This document shows, piece by piece, positions 1 to 7,580 of a stretch of 64,000 bases of DNA. The translations under genes were made by a program, and so were the position numbers. The notes beneath the pieces are model-generated. The model did no database searches. It saw nothing but the letters and a program-made list of their open reading frames with translations, and had not been told where the DNA came from. Location: NCBI GenBank assembly GCA_041570195.1, contig JBFFWQ010000001.1:62001-126000 (forward strand), read 5' to 3'. The stretch is from UBA11865 sp041570195. GTDB taxonomy: Bacteria; Chloroflexota; Anaerolineae; Promineifilales; Promineifilaceae. The number at the start of each line of letters is the position of its first letter. Position 1 is the first letter of the stretch.

Positions 1-557
1 TCCAGGCCCACTCGGGCGACATCGGCGCGGCTTGCCAGAGAGGTGACCGCGGTGGCGGACGCCGTGACCTGTAGCCCATTGATGATCCACAGCGAGCGGT
101 ACGAAGTTACTTGGTTTTCAGTTTCAAGGCGCTGCAAATCGGCCTGAATTCCCTCCTGTGAGACCGCGGCAGTATGCTGTAGGATGTCGGCGACTGCCAT
201 GCGCCTTTCAAGGTCGTCCTCCGGCAGATCGACGAGCTGATCCTGTTCGGCCCCCTTCATGTAGACGATGATTCGGAGCGATTCGTCTTCGCCGCCGATT
301 TGCATAGCTTCGTTCAAAGCGGGATCGATTTTTGGCGAAATCCTGGCTGGTTGGGCCGCCAATGATGGCTGGAAATCAACCAGTAGCGCGACCACGATGA
401 GCGAGCAGACGCTCAGCAGAAGAACGCCTAGAAGCACGGCAAATCTCGTCCTCGAATCGGGTTCCTTTGTCATCCTGCTGGGCGTCAGGGGCTCATCCGA
501 TTGGCGAGAGATCGGCGGCTCTTTTGCTTGCTTGTTCCTACCGGATCTGATCCGCAT
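1..557 (-). CDS. N-terminal part of a subtilisin-like (S8) secreted protease, cut by window edge
   Basis: The frame is open from an ATG at 557 to the left edge (about 185 codons). A Lys/Arg-rich start is followed by a hydrophobic segment (about residues 39-61) that would act as a signal or anchor. Behind it lies a region ending in a WIINGLQV stretch and SLASRADVARVGL. That pattern (an aromatic-rich 'W-x-x-N-x-L-x-V-x-A' strand followed by 'L-A-x-R-x-D-V-A-x-V') is typical of the I9-type inhibitor propeptide that precedes the catalytic domain of S8 proteases. The catalytic Asp/His/Ser lie outside the window, so the enzyme assignment is an inference from the propeptide. The start is supported by a GGAAGG Shine-Dalgarno 8 bases upstream and an extended -10 box at 623-631. 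It would otherwise be an uncharacterised secreted protein. Confidence 0.65.
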   Translation of the reverse strand, partial: MRIRSGRNKQAKEPPISRQSDEPLTPSRMTKEPDSRTRFAVLLGVLLLSVCSLIVVALLVDFQPSLAAQPARISPKIDPALNEAMQIGGEDESLRIIVYMKGAEQDQLVDLPEDDLERRMAVADILQHTAAVSQEGIQADLQRLETENQVTSYRSLWIINGLQVTASATAVTSLASRADVARVGL

Positions 558-622
558 TTCTTAGCCTTCCATGGGAGAGTCTCGTAAAAATGGTTGCACC
601 CCTTTTCATAGCATCGGGCATT

Positions 623-631
623 ATTATATCA
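623..631 (-). promoter_or_regulatory. Extended -10 promoter of the S8 protease gene
   Basis: Read on the minus strand this is TGATATAAT, a perfect TGn plus TATAAT extended -10 element, 65 bases before the ATG at 557. No convincing -35 box is visible, as is common for extended -10 promoters. Confidence 0.45.
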
Positions 632-745
632 GCCATGAGTGTGGTCCAGGCTTGCTTCTGAGACAGGTTTAAGGAGAGAAAAGTCTTCCGAATCAGATTT
701 TGGTTGCCATTTCCGTGCCGATCCACTTTCAACAGCGCTGTCGAC

Positions 746-1294
746 CTAGCGTTTCGCCCGCGCGACGATCCGGGCAACAAAGGCGGCCACCGCATATATC
801 AGTCCGGCGATAACCAGGCTGAACTTGATGACCGCGCCCCACCAGGCAATCTGCGGCCATGGTTCGGCCGGCTGCTCGACCAGCATGACGAGCAAAGCCA
901 GATTCTCGATGGCGTCAAGTCCGGCGGCCAGCCACTGTCCCCAAGCCAGAGCCAGCGCCACGACAGCGATCAATCTTGATTTGGTCAGTCCGTCAGAGAG
1001 CCAAAGGATGGCCATCGCAATTGTCGTCGCGTAGAGCACCAAGTAGAGATAATCTAATCCCAGATTGAAGCCAGCGAATATCTGTGCCGTCGCATCCCAA
1101 GATTGGATTATTGCGCTGGCCGTGGTTACATCTCCGGCGAACTCATACGAGATGATTCCGGCCGGAGCGGCTTCCGTGATCAAAGACCGGCCGGTGACAT
1201 TTAGTGCAAACATCGTCAATAAAGTCAGGGTCAAGAACAGCAGGAAAACCGGCAACCTGTCGTTCTGGGGGGCTTTAAGCAAGGGGTGCTTCAT
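746..1294 (-). CDS. Small four-helix membrane protein, unknown function
   Basis: A 182-residue protein with about four hydrophobic segments (roughly residues 15-32, 75-97, 105-128 and 147-172). It has a polar loop after the first helix and a basic C-terminus (ARIVARAKR). I do not recognise a family or a catalytic motif. It lies between the methyltransferase gene and the protease gene on the same strand, with gaps of 69 and 188 bases, so it could be the distal gene of the radical SAM block or a separate unit. The Met at 1294 has no strong ribosome-binding site, so the start is tentative. The overall look (aromatic membrane segments, short loops) fits an integral membrane protein of the cytoplasmic membrane. 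Confidence 0.6.
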   Translation of the reverse strand: MKHPLLKAPQNDRLPVFLLFLTLTLLTMFALNVTGRSLITEAAPAGIISYEFAGDVTTASAIIQSWDATAQIFAGFNLGLDYLYLVLYATTIAMAILWLSDGLTKSRLIAVVALALAWGQWLAAGLDAIENLALLVMLVEQPAEPWPQIAWWGAVIKFSLVIAGLIYAVAAFVARIVARAKR

Positions 1295-1363
1295 GATTTG
1301 CTGCCCTGGCTGATTGTGAGATGGCTGTGTATGAAGCGAGCATGAACCAGAATTGGCACCCGA

Positions 1364-2095
1364 TCACGCTGGGCGCTTGGCATTGATGACAAATAACGGC
1401 AAATGGCCGATCTGCTGCCAGCCGCCATAATCGGCGGCCGCTTCTTCGGCGGCGGTCAAAGCTGTCGCTTCTGCCGGTTCCAAGGGTAACTCACGCAGGA
1501 AGTCGAAACGGAGTGGGGAAGGCGGCAGCAATTGATCAAGAAGGCGGACGCCGACCTTATAGCCCTGATTTTCTAGCAATCCCGGAAGCCGCCGGCCAAC
1601 GTCGCAGCTGGCGCCGCAGCGATCTAGTGCGGAACGCCAGATGTCGGCCACGGCGACCGACGGAGGATGTTCGATCAGCCCGAGGTAATCCGGTTCGATG
1701 GCGCATAATTCCCCGCCAGGTTTGAGCACGCGCCAAGTCTCGCCAATGACCGAGGCCAAGTCGCGGACCCACAGCAGGGTGAACTGGCTGAAGATCAGTT
1801 CAAAGCTCTTATTGGAGAAGGGGATTTGATTCGCATTGCCTGCTATACGAACAATGGAAGCCGATGCAGGTGCTTCGTATAGTGACTCTGGGACCAGATC
1901 CAGCGCTACCACTAGGCCACTGCTGCGACGGGCAAGTTCTGGAGTAACGGCGCCGCTGCCGGCGCCCAGATCCAGGATTGCTTGGCGGCGTGCGATGGCG
2001 GCGCGGCGCAGTAGGCCGGCGCGAACTGGTGCGAGCCAGCTCGCCTGGTTTTCGAGTAATCTGACCGATGGCACCGAGGGAGAACGTTTGGGCAT
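1364..2095 (-). CDS. Class I SAM-dependent methyltransferase (Methyltransf_11 type)
   Basis: A 243-residue protein with the class I methyltransferase signature ILDLGAGSGAV near residues 40-50. An acidic strand end follows (VALDLVPESL), then the region around IPFSNKSFELIFSQF and the post-II strand VLKPGGELCAIEPDYL. These match SAM-binding motifs I to III of the Rossmann-fold methyltransferases. The substrate cannot be told from the sequence. It is the last gene of the block that begins at 7348: it follows the Cys-Ala-tailed membrane protein by 86 bases on the same strand. A role in that cassette is therefore possible but unproven. The ribosome-binding site is weak. It belongs to the same fold class as the methyltransferase at 22252 but is clearly a different protein. 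Confidence 0.8.
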   Translation of the reverse strand: MPKRSPSVPSVRLLENQASWLAPVRAGLLRRAAIARRQAILDLGAGSGAVTPELARRSSGLVVALDLVPESLYEAPASASIVRIAGNANQIPFSNKSFELIFSQFTLLWVRDLASVIGETWRVLKPGGELCAIEPDYLGLIEHPPSVAVADIWRSALDRCGASCDVGRRLPGLLENQGYKVGVRLLDQLLPPSPLRFDFLRELPLEPAEATALTAAEEAAADYGGWQQIGHLPLFVINAKRPA

Positions 2096-2181
2096 GTTCG
2101 GGTGGCTATTGCCGGGTTATCAGCGCCTACGCCCGATGGCTTTCCGCCGGGGTGCAGCAGAGAGTCTGGCCCTGTATCGCG

Positions 2182-4089
2182 TTAGCGGCCGCCTCCTGCG
2201 CAGGCGCAGGCGCAGGCGCAGCCAGCGCAAGCACAGGCGCAGCCGCCTCCCGAGCCGCCGCTACCACCAGAGGAAGTGGTCAGGGCTTTGAATATGTCGC
2301 CGGTCACCCTGTCGGCGCCGCTGAGATTGACGACGCCGGCTGGGGCCTTCACCTGCAATAAATCTGGCGAAATGGCCGAGGCCATGTTACCCATGGTGTT
2401 TTCCGTCCAACCGGCAAAGGAAGCGGCTACGTCGCTGAATGATGTCCGGCCACCAGGGGCCGAAGTTGAGGTTGGCCCCGAGCCAGCCGGGATTCCAAGC
2501 CGATCGCTGCTGGCGAACGGCCGCACCCAAATGGGTCGGTAATGGTAACGTCTCGTGGTCAGGACGGTCGGGTAGGCATCGTCAAGCAGCAACCATTGCA
2601 AATTTTGGTCGACGAATCGCTCGAGTTCGGGCACCTCGCCAATGGACTTGGCCTGGTTCATAGCCCGGGCGATGATCTTGCGATAATAGTCCTGTGTGTC
2701 AGAAAGATCGAAGCCCTTCATCCGCCTGGCAGTATGCTCAATGAGCGCTTTCATGGGCTCACTTAAATCAAGCTTGTGAACAGGTTTACCAGGGCTTTCT
2801 TCGATGCGGTCGATAAAAGCGTGTTCGTAGCTCCGAAGCACAATTCCGAGCCGTTGAGCGACGGCGAGCCGGTGTGCGCGGCGCTTCTTGCGACTCAACT
2901 TGACCGCCTCATATTCAGGCGTGACGTCGACTTCCAAGGGCGTGTCCTGGACTTGGGCGACGACGCCCTTTTCGAGCAGGCCGAAGACGATCAGCATCAG
3001 GACCTTGTTTAGCGGCAGCTCGAGCAAAATAGCTGCCTCGGGCGCGGTTAAACCACGCTTAATACCGCCTCCTTCAACCTGGGCAATGGCCGGCAAATAG
3101 CGCTTCTTTTGCCGATTGATGCGCCCCTCGTTCAGCGCGAACAACACAACAGCCAGCGGCAAAGCCAGCAGGACCGAGGCCGGCTGAATCGCCAGCATGA
3201 CGACGATGCCGGCGACCAGAATGACAAAGACAGAAATCCCGGTGCCGCCGGAAAAGCGGAAAAAGGTAATAGCCAGTAGCAATAGAACGACACCGCCAAG
3301 GACGTAACGAATGCTCGGATTATCCTCAAGCCACTTATTGGTCAGGTCTAGCAGGCTTTGGGTGACAACCCGGCTCATCCCGCGCTGCGGAAATGAAACG
3401 CCAGCTGGAAACGCTTCCGAAGGTTCCACATTTTGCCACTGCCATACCGCAACAGGGCGCTCTTCAAAGATGACTTTGTCGGAGAATGGTATCTCCTGGA
3501 ATAGCATCTCTTCGGGAAGCACCTCCGGCAACATGTGGATCAAGATCCAGACATTGCCGTTTCCGGTCAAGAACTGTCGGTCAAACCACGTCGTGCCGAT
3601 CTGTAGAGAGGCGTAGTCCTCCCTCGTAGTGTCCTGGAAAACCATGTCAGGCATGGTAGCTTCGAAGTGAATCGTCCCCGTTCTACCTTGACCAATGGCT
3701 CTGTCGTGCAAGTGAATCTCAACGCCGTCTTCCACATATTCCGAAACCCGGATATCGGTTAATACTACGCCATCGATTGAAGCGCTCATGTTGGCGAAGT
3801 CGTATCCACCGTGGGGCAGTCCTATGTCGACGATGTCGATCGGACTGCCTTCATTTTCGAAGGTGATGTCGTACACAACCCTGGCTGAGGCGTCGGGCAA
3901 AACGTAGACCTGCAGTCGCAACTCTGGAACATTGAAGCGATAAGTTTGAGCGGCCACCAGGGGTACGAATGCGGTCAACAAGAGTAATAGTGTTGCAAGG
4001 AAAACAACGATCCGGATGGCGACGATTCGGCACCGTGCTCGCCGTAAGGACTGACCTCTTTCACCAAGATTCATTATCCCGCTCCTCAT
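2182..4089 (-). CDS. DUF2207-like membrane protein with a Gly-rich, Cys-Ala repeat C-terminal tail
   Basis: A 635-residue protein. It has an N-terminal signal or anchor helix (about residues 22-47) and an extracytoplasmic beta-rich domain to about residue 240. Two or three hydrophobic segments follow (about 262-325). The cytoplasmic part resembles the C-terminal half of DUF2207 proteins and includes a winged-helix-like stretch (LTAPEAAILLELPLNKVLMLI). The extreme C-terminus is striking: a Gly/Ser run, then seven Cys residues alternating with Ala (Cys617, 619, 621, 624, 626, 628 and 630), then GGGR and the stop. The start codon overlaps the stop of the upstream radical SAM-like gene as ATGA (4086-4089), which fixes the start and implies translational coupling. 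The tail could be a modification substrate or a metal-binding site; that is my inference. The DUF2207 assignment is by general resemblance only. Confidence 0.75.
   Translation of the reverse strand: MRSGIMNLGERGQSLRRARCRIVAIRIVVFLATLLLLLTAFVPLVAAQTYRFNVPELRLQVYVLPDASARVVYDITFENEGSPIDIVDIGLPHGGYDFANMSASIDGVVLTDIRVSEYVEDGVEIHLHDRAIGQGRTGTIHFEATMPDMVFQDTTREDYASLQIGTTWFDRQFLTGNGNVWILIHMLPEVLPEEMLFQEIPFSDKVIFEERPVAVWQWQNVEPSEAFPAGVSFPQRGMSRVVTQSLLDLTNKWLEDNPSIRYVLGGVVLLLLAITFFRFSGGTGISVFVILVAGIVVMLAIQPASVLLALPLAVVLFALNEGRINRQKKRYLPAIAQVEGGGIKRGLTAPEAAILLELPLNKVLMLIVFGLLEKGVVAQVQDTPLEVDVTPEYEAVKLSRKKRRAHRLAVAQRLGIVLRSYEHAFIDRIEESPGKPVHKLDLSEPMKALIEHTARRMKGFDLSDTQDYYRKIIARAMNQAKSIGEVPELERFVDQNLQWLLLDDAYPTVLTTRRYHYRPIWVRPFASSDRLGIPAGSGPTSTSAPGGRTSFSDVAASFAGWTENTMGNMASAISPDLLQVKAPAGVVNLSGADRVTGDIFKALTTSSGGSGGSGGGCACACAGCACACACAGGGR
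2197..2241 (-). repeat. Cys-Ala dipeptide repeat tail of the DUF2207-like protein
   Basis: Codons alternate TGC/TGT with GCC/GCT/GCG/GCA, giving three Cys-Ala units, one Gly, then four Cys-Ala units, flanked by Gly runs. Synonymous codons vary between units, so this is not a simple nucleotide slippage tract; the amino-acid pattern appears to be selected. Confidence 0.85.
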
Positions 4090-5402
4090 GCGCTTAACGA
4101 CCAGCCGGACCGCTCACGCGGACAATCGGCGGCACAAATGGCCAACCCAGGACATTCCTCGCAATGGGTAGGGCTCTCAACCCGCTCGCGATATCTGACG
4201 AAAGCCGGGTTGGCCCATATCTCATCCCAGTCGTCCTGTAGCAGATTTCCCGCGGCGACGTGTGCGCCCCGGGGCGGAATGACATCGCCGTTGGGCTCTA
4301 CACGGATCGAAACATCGGCCGTGCAGCGAGGTCCGAGCTGGACTTGTTGGGGGATAGTCAGGGCTGGGTCGCGCTGTACTGGCGGTTGCCAGATGAAACG
4401 GACGTCCATTTCGGCGGCCATTTCTTCTATCAGGTCGGCAATCTGGGGCAGAGACGATGCAAGTAGACTGTCGGCTCGATGCTCGGCCGGCATGTCGTTT
4501 TCGGCGACCATGACTAAGAAGTTAACGTTGCGGACGTCGATCTGTTGAAGCTGGTCAAGCGCGGTTTCCAGGGCGGCGACCGTACTGCCCAGCAAGGGTA
4601 CTTCCGCAACGGGCGCTACCTCGTTTGCCCGAATCTGTTCAAAGAGATCAAGCGCCACGGCGTAGTCACCATCGCCACACAAGTCATCGTGAATGGAGGC
4701 ATCGGCTGCGGCAAAGAGCAAGCAACAATGATCCAGGCCAACCAGGGCCATTCTGTCTAGGAGTTTGGATTTGCTCAGGCTGGTTGCCCGGGCGCGCACG
4801 CCGGCAATCATTCCCAGGTCTTCTGCGCGCTCAACAGCCCGTATGAGTGTGTCGGGATCGACTTTGGGCTGGAGGAGGAAAGTCACATGAGGGATGTTTG
4901 CTCGCCATAGGCGGTCCACGATAGGGATCAGCTCTGGCAATGACGAAACCACGACGTCGGCCTGAAATGGGGCCATCAGAGCCGCATTATAGGGGGAGAT
5001 GGCCGAATCTTCGAGATTCATGACCGGGTAATTGTCGCCGGGTGCGACCAGCGACGCGATTGAGGCGGCGACCCGCTCCAAGTCGGCTTCCATTGTTTCC
5101 TGACTCGCCCCTTGGAAAGAACCTTTCAGCCTAGCGATTATTGCTTCATCGTCGAGATCTTCAAGCAAGCCTTTGGCGATTACCACGCCAGACGGCGAGA
5201 GATGCAGAGCCGCGCTGGCATTGGCCAGCAATAGACCTGAGCCGCCGGGGTCGACGCGCAAATGAAATCTAGTGTAGGCTCCTTCAGAGTACTCCTCCTG
5301 ATCGGATGAGCGCATGTAGTGGTATAGACCTGGATGAACCGGCTCTGGCGGCTCGGTGGGAGTCGGGTACAGTAGCCTTGTCAGCAAATCAGTCCTGCTC
5401 AT
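4086..5402 (-). CDS. Degenerate radical SAM/SPASM-like protein lacking the CX3CX2C motif
   Basis: A 438-residue paralogue of the radical SAM protein encoded just upstream. Its N-terminal domain (about residues 24-120) aligns with the same region of that protein and looks PqqD-like. After the shared 'APFQAD' (144-149) the segment carrying CX3CX2C in the partner is missing (about 24 residues). The partner's GGE motif is replaced by a stretch reading LLQPK. The C-terminal SPASM region keeps Cys360 and the CX2CX5CX3C set at Cys414, 417, 423 and 427. Two other SPASM cysteines of the partner (394 and 404) are replaced by Arg and Pro. It is thus unlikely to bind the catalytic cluster and may be a scaffold or substrate-binding subunit (inference). 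It sits 9 bases after the active enzyme and overlaps the next gene by ATGA. Confidence 0.8.
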   Translation of the reverse strand: MSRTDLLTRLLYPTPTEPPEPVHPGLYHYMRSSDQEEYSEGAYTRFHLRVDPGGSGLLLANASAALHLSPSGVVIAKGLLEDLDDEAIIARLKGSFQGASQETMEADLERVAASIASLVAPGDNYPVMNLEDSAISPYNAALMAPFQADVVVSSLPELIPIVDRLWRANIPHVTFLLQPKVDPDTLIRAVERAEDLGMIAGVRARATSLSKSKLLDRMALVGLDHCCLLFAAADASIHDDLCGDGDYAVALDLFEQIRANEVAPVAEVPLLGSTVAALETALDQLQQIDVRNVNFLVMVAENDMPAEHRADSLLASSLPQIADLIEEMAAEMDVRFIWQPPVQRDPALTIPQQVQLGPRCTADVSIRVEPNGDVIPPRGAHVAAGNLLQDDWDEIWANPAFVRYRERVESPTHCEECPGLAICAADCPRERSGWSLSA

Positions 5403-5411
5403 AGAGATTCC

Positions 5412-7013
5412 TCAGTTGACGCCGTGTGTTTTGATGTCGGCGATGTCTACCAAACCCAGTTGTCCTCCTCGGGCTCGCGTGGAACCATTTCCTGATCTAG
5501 GAGCTGGCCTGAATCCCTCATATTCCCTCTCCTGCGAGCGCCCATCTTCGGCGTAGCTGCCTGCACAACCAGACGGTAAGGCGACAACATGGTCGAAGCT
5601 GGGCTGGTCTGAGCGAGCTTCTCGCTCCAGGCGGCAGCCGCCCCCGCACAGAGCAAGATCGGGGCAAGACCAACACTTTTCGGGCAGTCCGGCGCCGCGC
5701 GGGTCCACGCCGCGATTGCGAAAGGAGCGAAATAGGGAACCCTGCCATAGTGACGACCAGGGGTCGTCGAGGATGTTCCCGGCGCCGGCATAATAGGATT
5801 GACACGGAAGAACGTCGCCATTGGGTTCGATGCAAATTGAATACTCGGCAGCGTTGCAGCGCTTGGCGCCAAGTTCAAGTTCGACCGGCGACATACGGCA
5901 GTATTCGGTTGGCGTGTACCACAAGAAGCGCATGCCGAGATCGGCCGCCAGGTCGCGCACTCGTATCAGAATGGGCGGCATTTCTGCCTCAGGGATGGCG
6001 TTTGGATCAGATAAACCACCGCCAGAGTAAATCATGCCATTCATGGCGAAAGTGCGCAGGCCAATATCGTGCAGGAAGTAGACGATCTCGTCCACATGAT
6101 CCTTGTTGCAGCGCATCAGCGTTGTATTGGTGATGCAATGAACACCTGATGACAGGACGTTTTTTATCCCGCGTACTGTCTGATGGAAGCTGCGGGCGCT
6201 CATGATAGCGTCATGAACATCAGGGCGGTTTGAGCCGAGGGTGACCTGGATGTGATTTAAGCCGGCGCTGGCGAGATCGCCCATGTAGGATGTATTGGCA
6301 ATGCGCCGGCCGTTTGTATTCAGACCGGTCACCATCCCGAGTGAGTCCGCGTAGCGTACCAGGTCAGGTAAGTCTGGGTGCAGCGTCGCTTCGCCACCGG
6401 TGAAGATGATGTGGGGCACGCCAAGCTTGTGCAGTTTGTCGAGCACCAGACGCCACTCGTTCGTAGTGAGGGACGGCATGGAGAAGCGCTCAGGTTCGTT
6501 GTAGCAGTGGCCACAGGCGTTATTGCAGCCGTAGGTGAGAGCCAGATCAGCCTTATACGGGGCCGTGGTTGGGACGCTGAAGAGAGGGGCGTTTTCCAAC
6601 TCCGTCAATGCACACGTTGGGCACTCTCCGGCCGGGTTACGAAGCCCATCAATCATGTGGTAGATGACCTGGATATCTTGCCTCAGGCGCCGTCGTTCTG
6701 ATGGCCTGACGTGAGACAGATATCGCTGGCGAGCTTGTCTCATGGGTATCCCGTCGAGAGCCAGCTTGGCCAAGGAGGCGGCCGTCTCGTTGAGATGAAT
6801 AACGTCAGTCACGTCGACAAAAAGCACGCCCCGGCCGTTGTCATCGATGCGCAAATGAATCCGGCTCTGGCCACCGTCGGAGTGATATCTGTAAGTGTGC
6901 AATCCCCTCTCAGGCGCCAAGGGCTCCCCCGTGAGACCGAAGAAACCGGTCAGATCGTGGCGCAGCGAACGTAATGCCTGGCGGCCGGCAGTGGCAATCG
7001 TTTCGGTCACCAT
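5412..7013 (-). CDS. Radical SAM/SPASM peptide-maturase-like enzyme with PqqD-like N-terminal domain
   Basis: A 533-residue protein. Residues about 35-125 form a small domain whose HLNETAASLAKLALDG stretch resembles PqqD, the RiPP recognition element fold. A CPTC pair lies at 131-134. The radical SAM core starts with CX3CX2C at Cys163, 167 and 170, followed by the GGE motif at 206-208. A SPASM domain carries Cys372, 386, 394, 404, 447, 450, 456 and 460, enough for auxiliary 4Fe-4S clusters. By family knowledge such enzymes use SAM radical chemistry on peptide or protein substrates in the cytoplasm. The gene overlaps the upstream zinc-ribbon gene by 7 bases and precedes its degenerate paralogue by 9. 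The residues after about 465 are polar and not recognisable. The substrate is not known; the neighbouring Cys-Ala tail is my proposed target. Confidence 0.88.
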   Translation of the reverse strand: MVTETIATAGRQALRSLRHDLTGFFGLTGEPLAPERGLHTYRYHSDGGQSRIHLRIDDNGRGVLFVDVTDVIHLNETAASLAKLALDGIPMRQARQRYLSHVRPSERRRLRQDIQVIYHMIDGLRNPAGECPTCALTELENAPLFSVPTTAPYKADLALTYGCNNACGHCYNEPERFSMPSLTTNEWRLVLDKLHKLGVPHIIFTGGEATLHPDLPDLVRYADSLGMVTGLNTNGRRIANTSYMGDLASAGLNHIQVTLGSNRPDVHDAIMSARSFHQTVRGIKNVLSSGVHCITNTTLMRCNKDHVDEIVYFLHDIGLRTFAMNGMIYSGGGLSDPNAIPEAEMPPILIRVRDLAADLGMRFLWYTPTEYCRMSPVELELGAKRCNAAEYSICIEPNGDVLPCQSYYAGAGNILDDPWSSLWQGSLFRSFRNRGVDPRGAGLPEKCWSCPDLALCGGGCRLEREARSDQPSFDHVVALPSGCAGSYAEDGRSQEREYEGFRPAPRSGNGSTRARGGQLGLVDIADIKTHGVN

Positions 7014-7348
7014 TTTGGCTCCTCCTCAAACTGATATGTCGCGCCGCAGTGTTCGCACTCGACGAATATGGCGCCGGCCTTCACCTCAATCTCGTCTTTA
7101 CCCAGCGGCGCGTTGCAGGAACGGCAGCGAATCTCTTCGATGTCGACGTCGCCGCTGAGGTCTATCTTCTGGATCGTAGTCGTCTGGCTCGGCCGGGCCT
7201 GGACTCGGGTTAAGTAGACGACGGCGATCGCAGCGAAGATGAGGAAAGCGCCAACCACCAATCTGAGTATCTGGCCTTGTGATCCGGCGAGGAATACAAA
7301 CCCCAGGAGTCCAGTAATTGCAGCGATGAGGTAGGCAACGGCTTTCAC
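7007..7348 (-). CDS. Small membrane protein with a cytoplasmic zinc ribbon
   Basis: A 113-residue protein with two transmembrane helices (about residues 3-20 and 28-47) and a C-terminal zinc-ribbon-like domain. The domain has two knuckles, Cys75/Cys78 (CRSC) and Cys98/Cys101 (CEHC). The GTG start at 7348 follows a strong GGAGG five bases upstream. The stop overlaps the radical SAM start by seven bases. It is the first gene of the five-gene block and has a TATAAT box about 80 bases upstream. A role as membrane docking or metal-handling partner for the radical SAM proteins is a guess from position only. I do not recognise a named family. Confidence 0.75.
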   Translation of the reverse strand: MKAVAYLIAAITGLLGFVFLAGSQGQILRLVVGAFLIFAAIAVVYLTRVQARPSQTTTIQKIDLSGDVDIEEIRCRSCNAPLGKDEIEVKAGAIFVECEHCGATYQFEEEPKW

Positions 7349-7429
7349 GCGAGCCTCCAGGCGAATCTACGAGCTACAGCAATGATGTTTCTATCACGAA
7401 AGGCTCAAGTTGGCTAACAATACATCTAG

Positions 7430-7435
7430 ATTATA
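7430..7435 (-). promoter_or_regulatory. Probable -10 box of the radical SAM/Cys-Ala block
   Basis: Perfect TATAAT on the minus strand, 81 bases before the GTG at 7348, in the 232-base gap between the TIGR03663-type gene and this block. No good -35 hexamer is seen at 16-18 bases. Confidence 0.35.
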
Positions 7436-7480
7436 CACCGTCGGACAAGTCCGGTGGCATAGGAAGAGGGTCAGATGGGA

Positions 7481-7516
7481 AAATAAAGAGAGGCTGCCAC
7501 CTAGCGCAGCCCCTCT
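7481..7516 (-). terminator. Rho-independent terminator after the glycosyltransferase operon
   Basis: On the minus strand an AGAGGGGCTGC arm pairs with GCAGCCTCT (two-base bulge, loop of about 8), followed by CTTTATTTT. It lies 65 bases beyond the stop at 7581 and separates the long operon from the radical SAM block. Confidence 0.6.
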
Positions 7517-7580
7517 GACACGATCGTTAATCTATTGAGCTTGGTCACGCCCGCTCGTACAAGATAGCGGAACCTCATCC

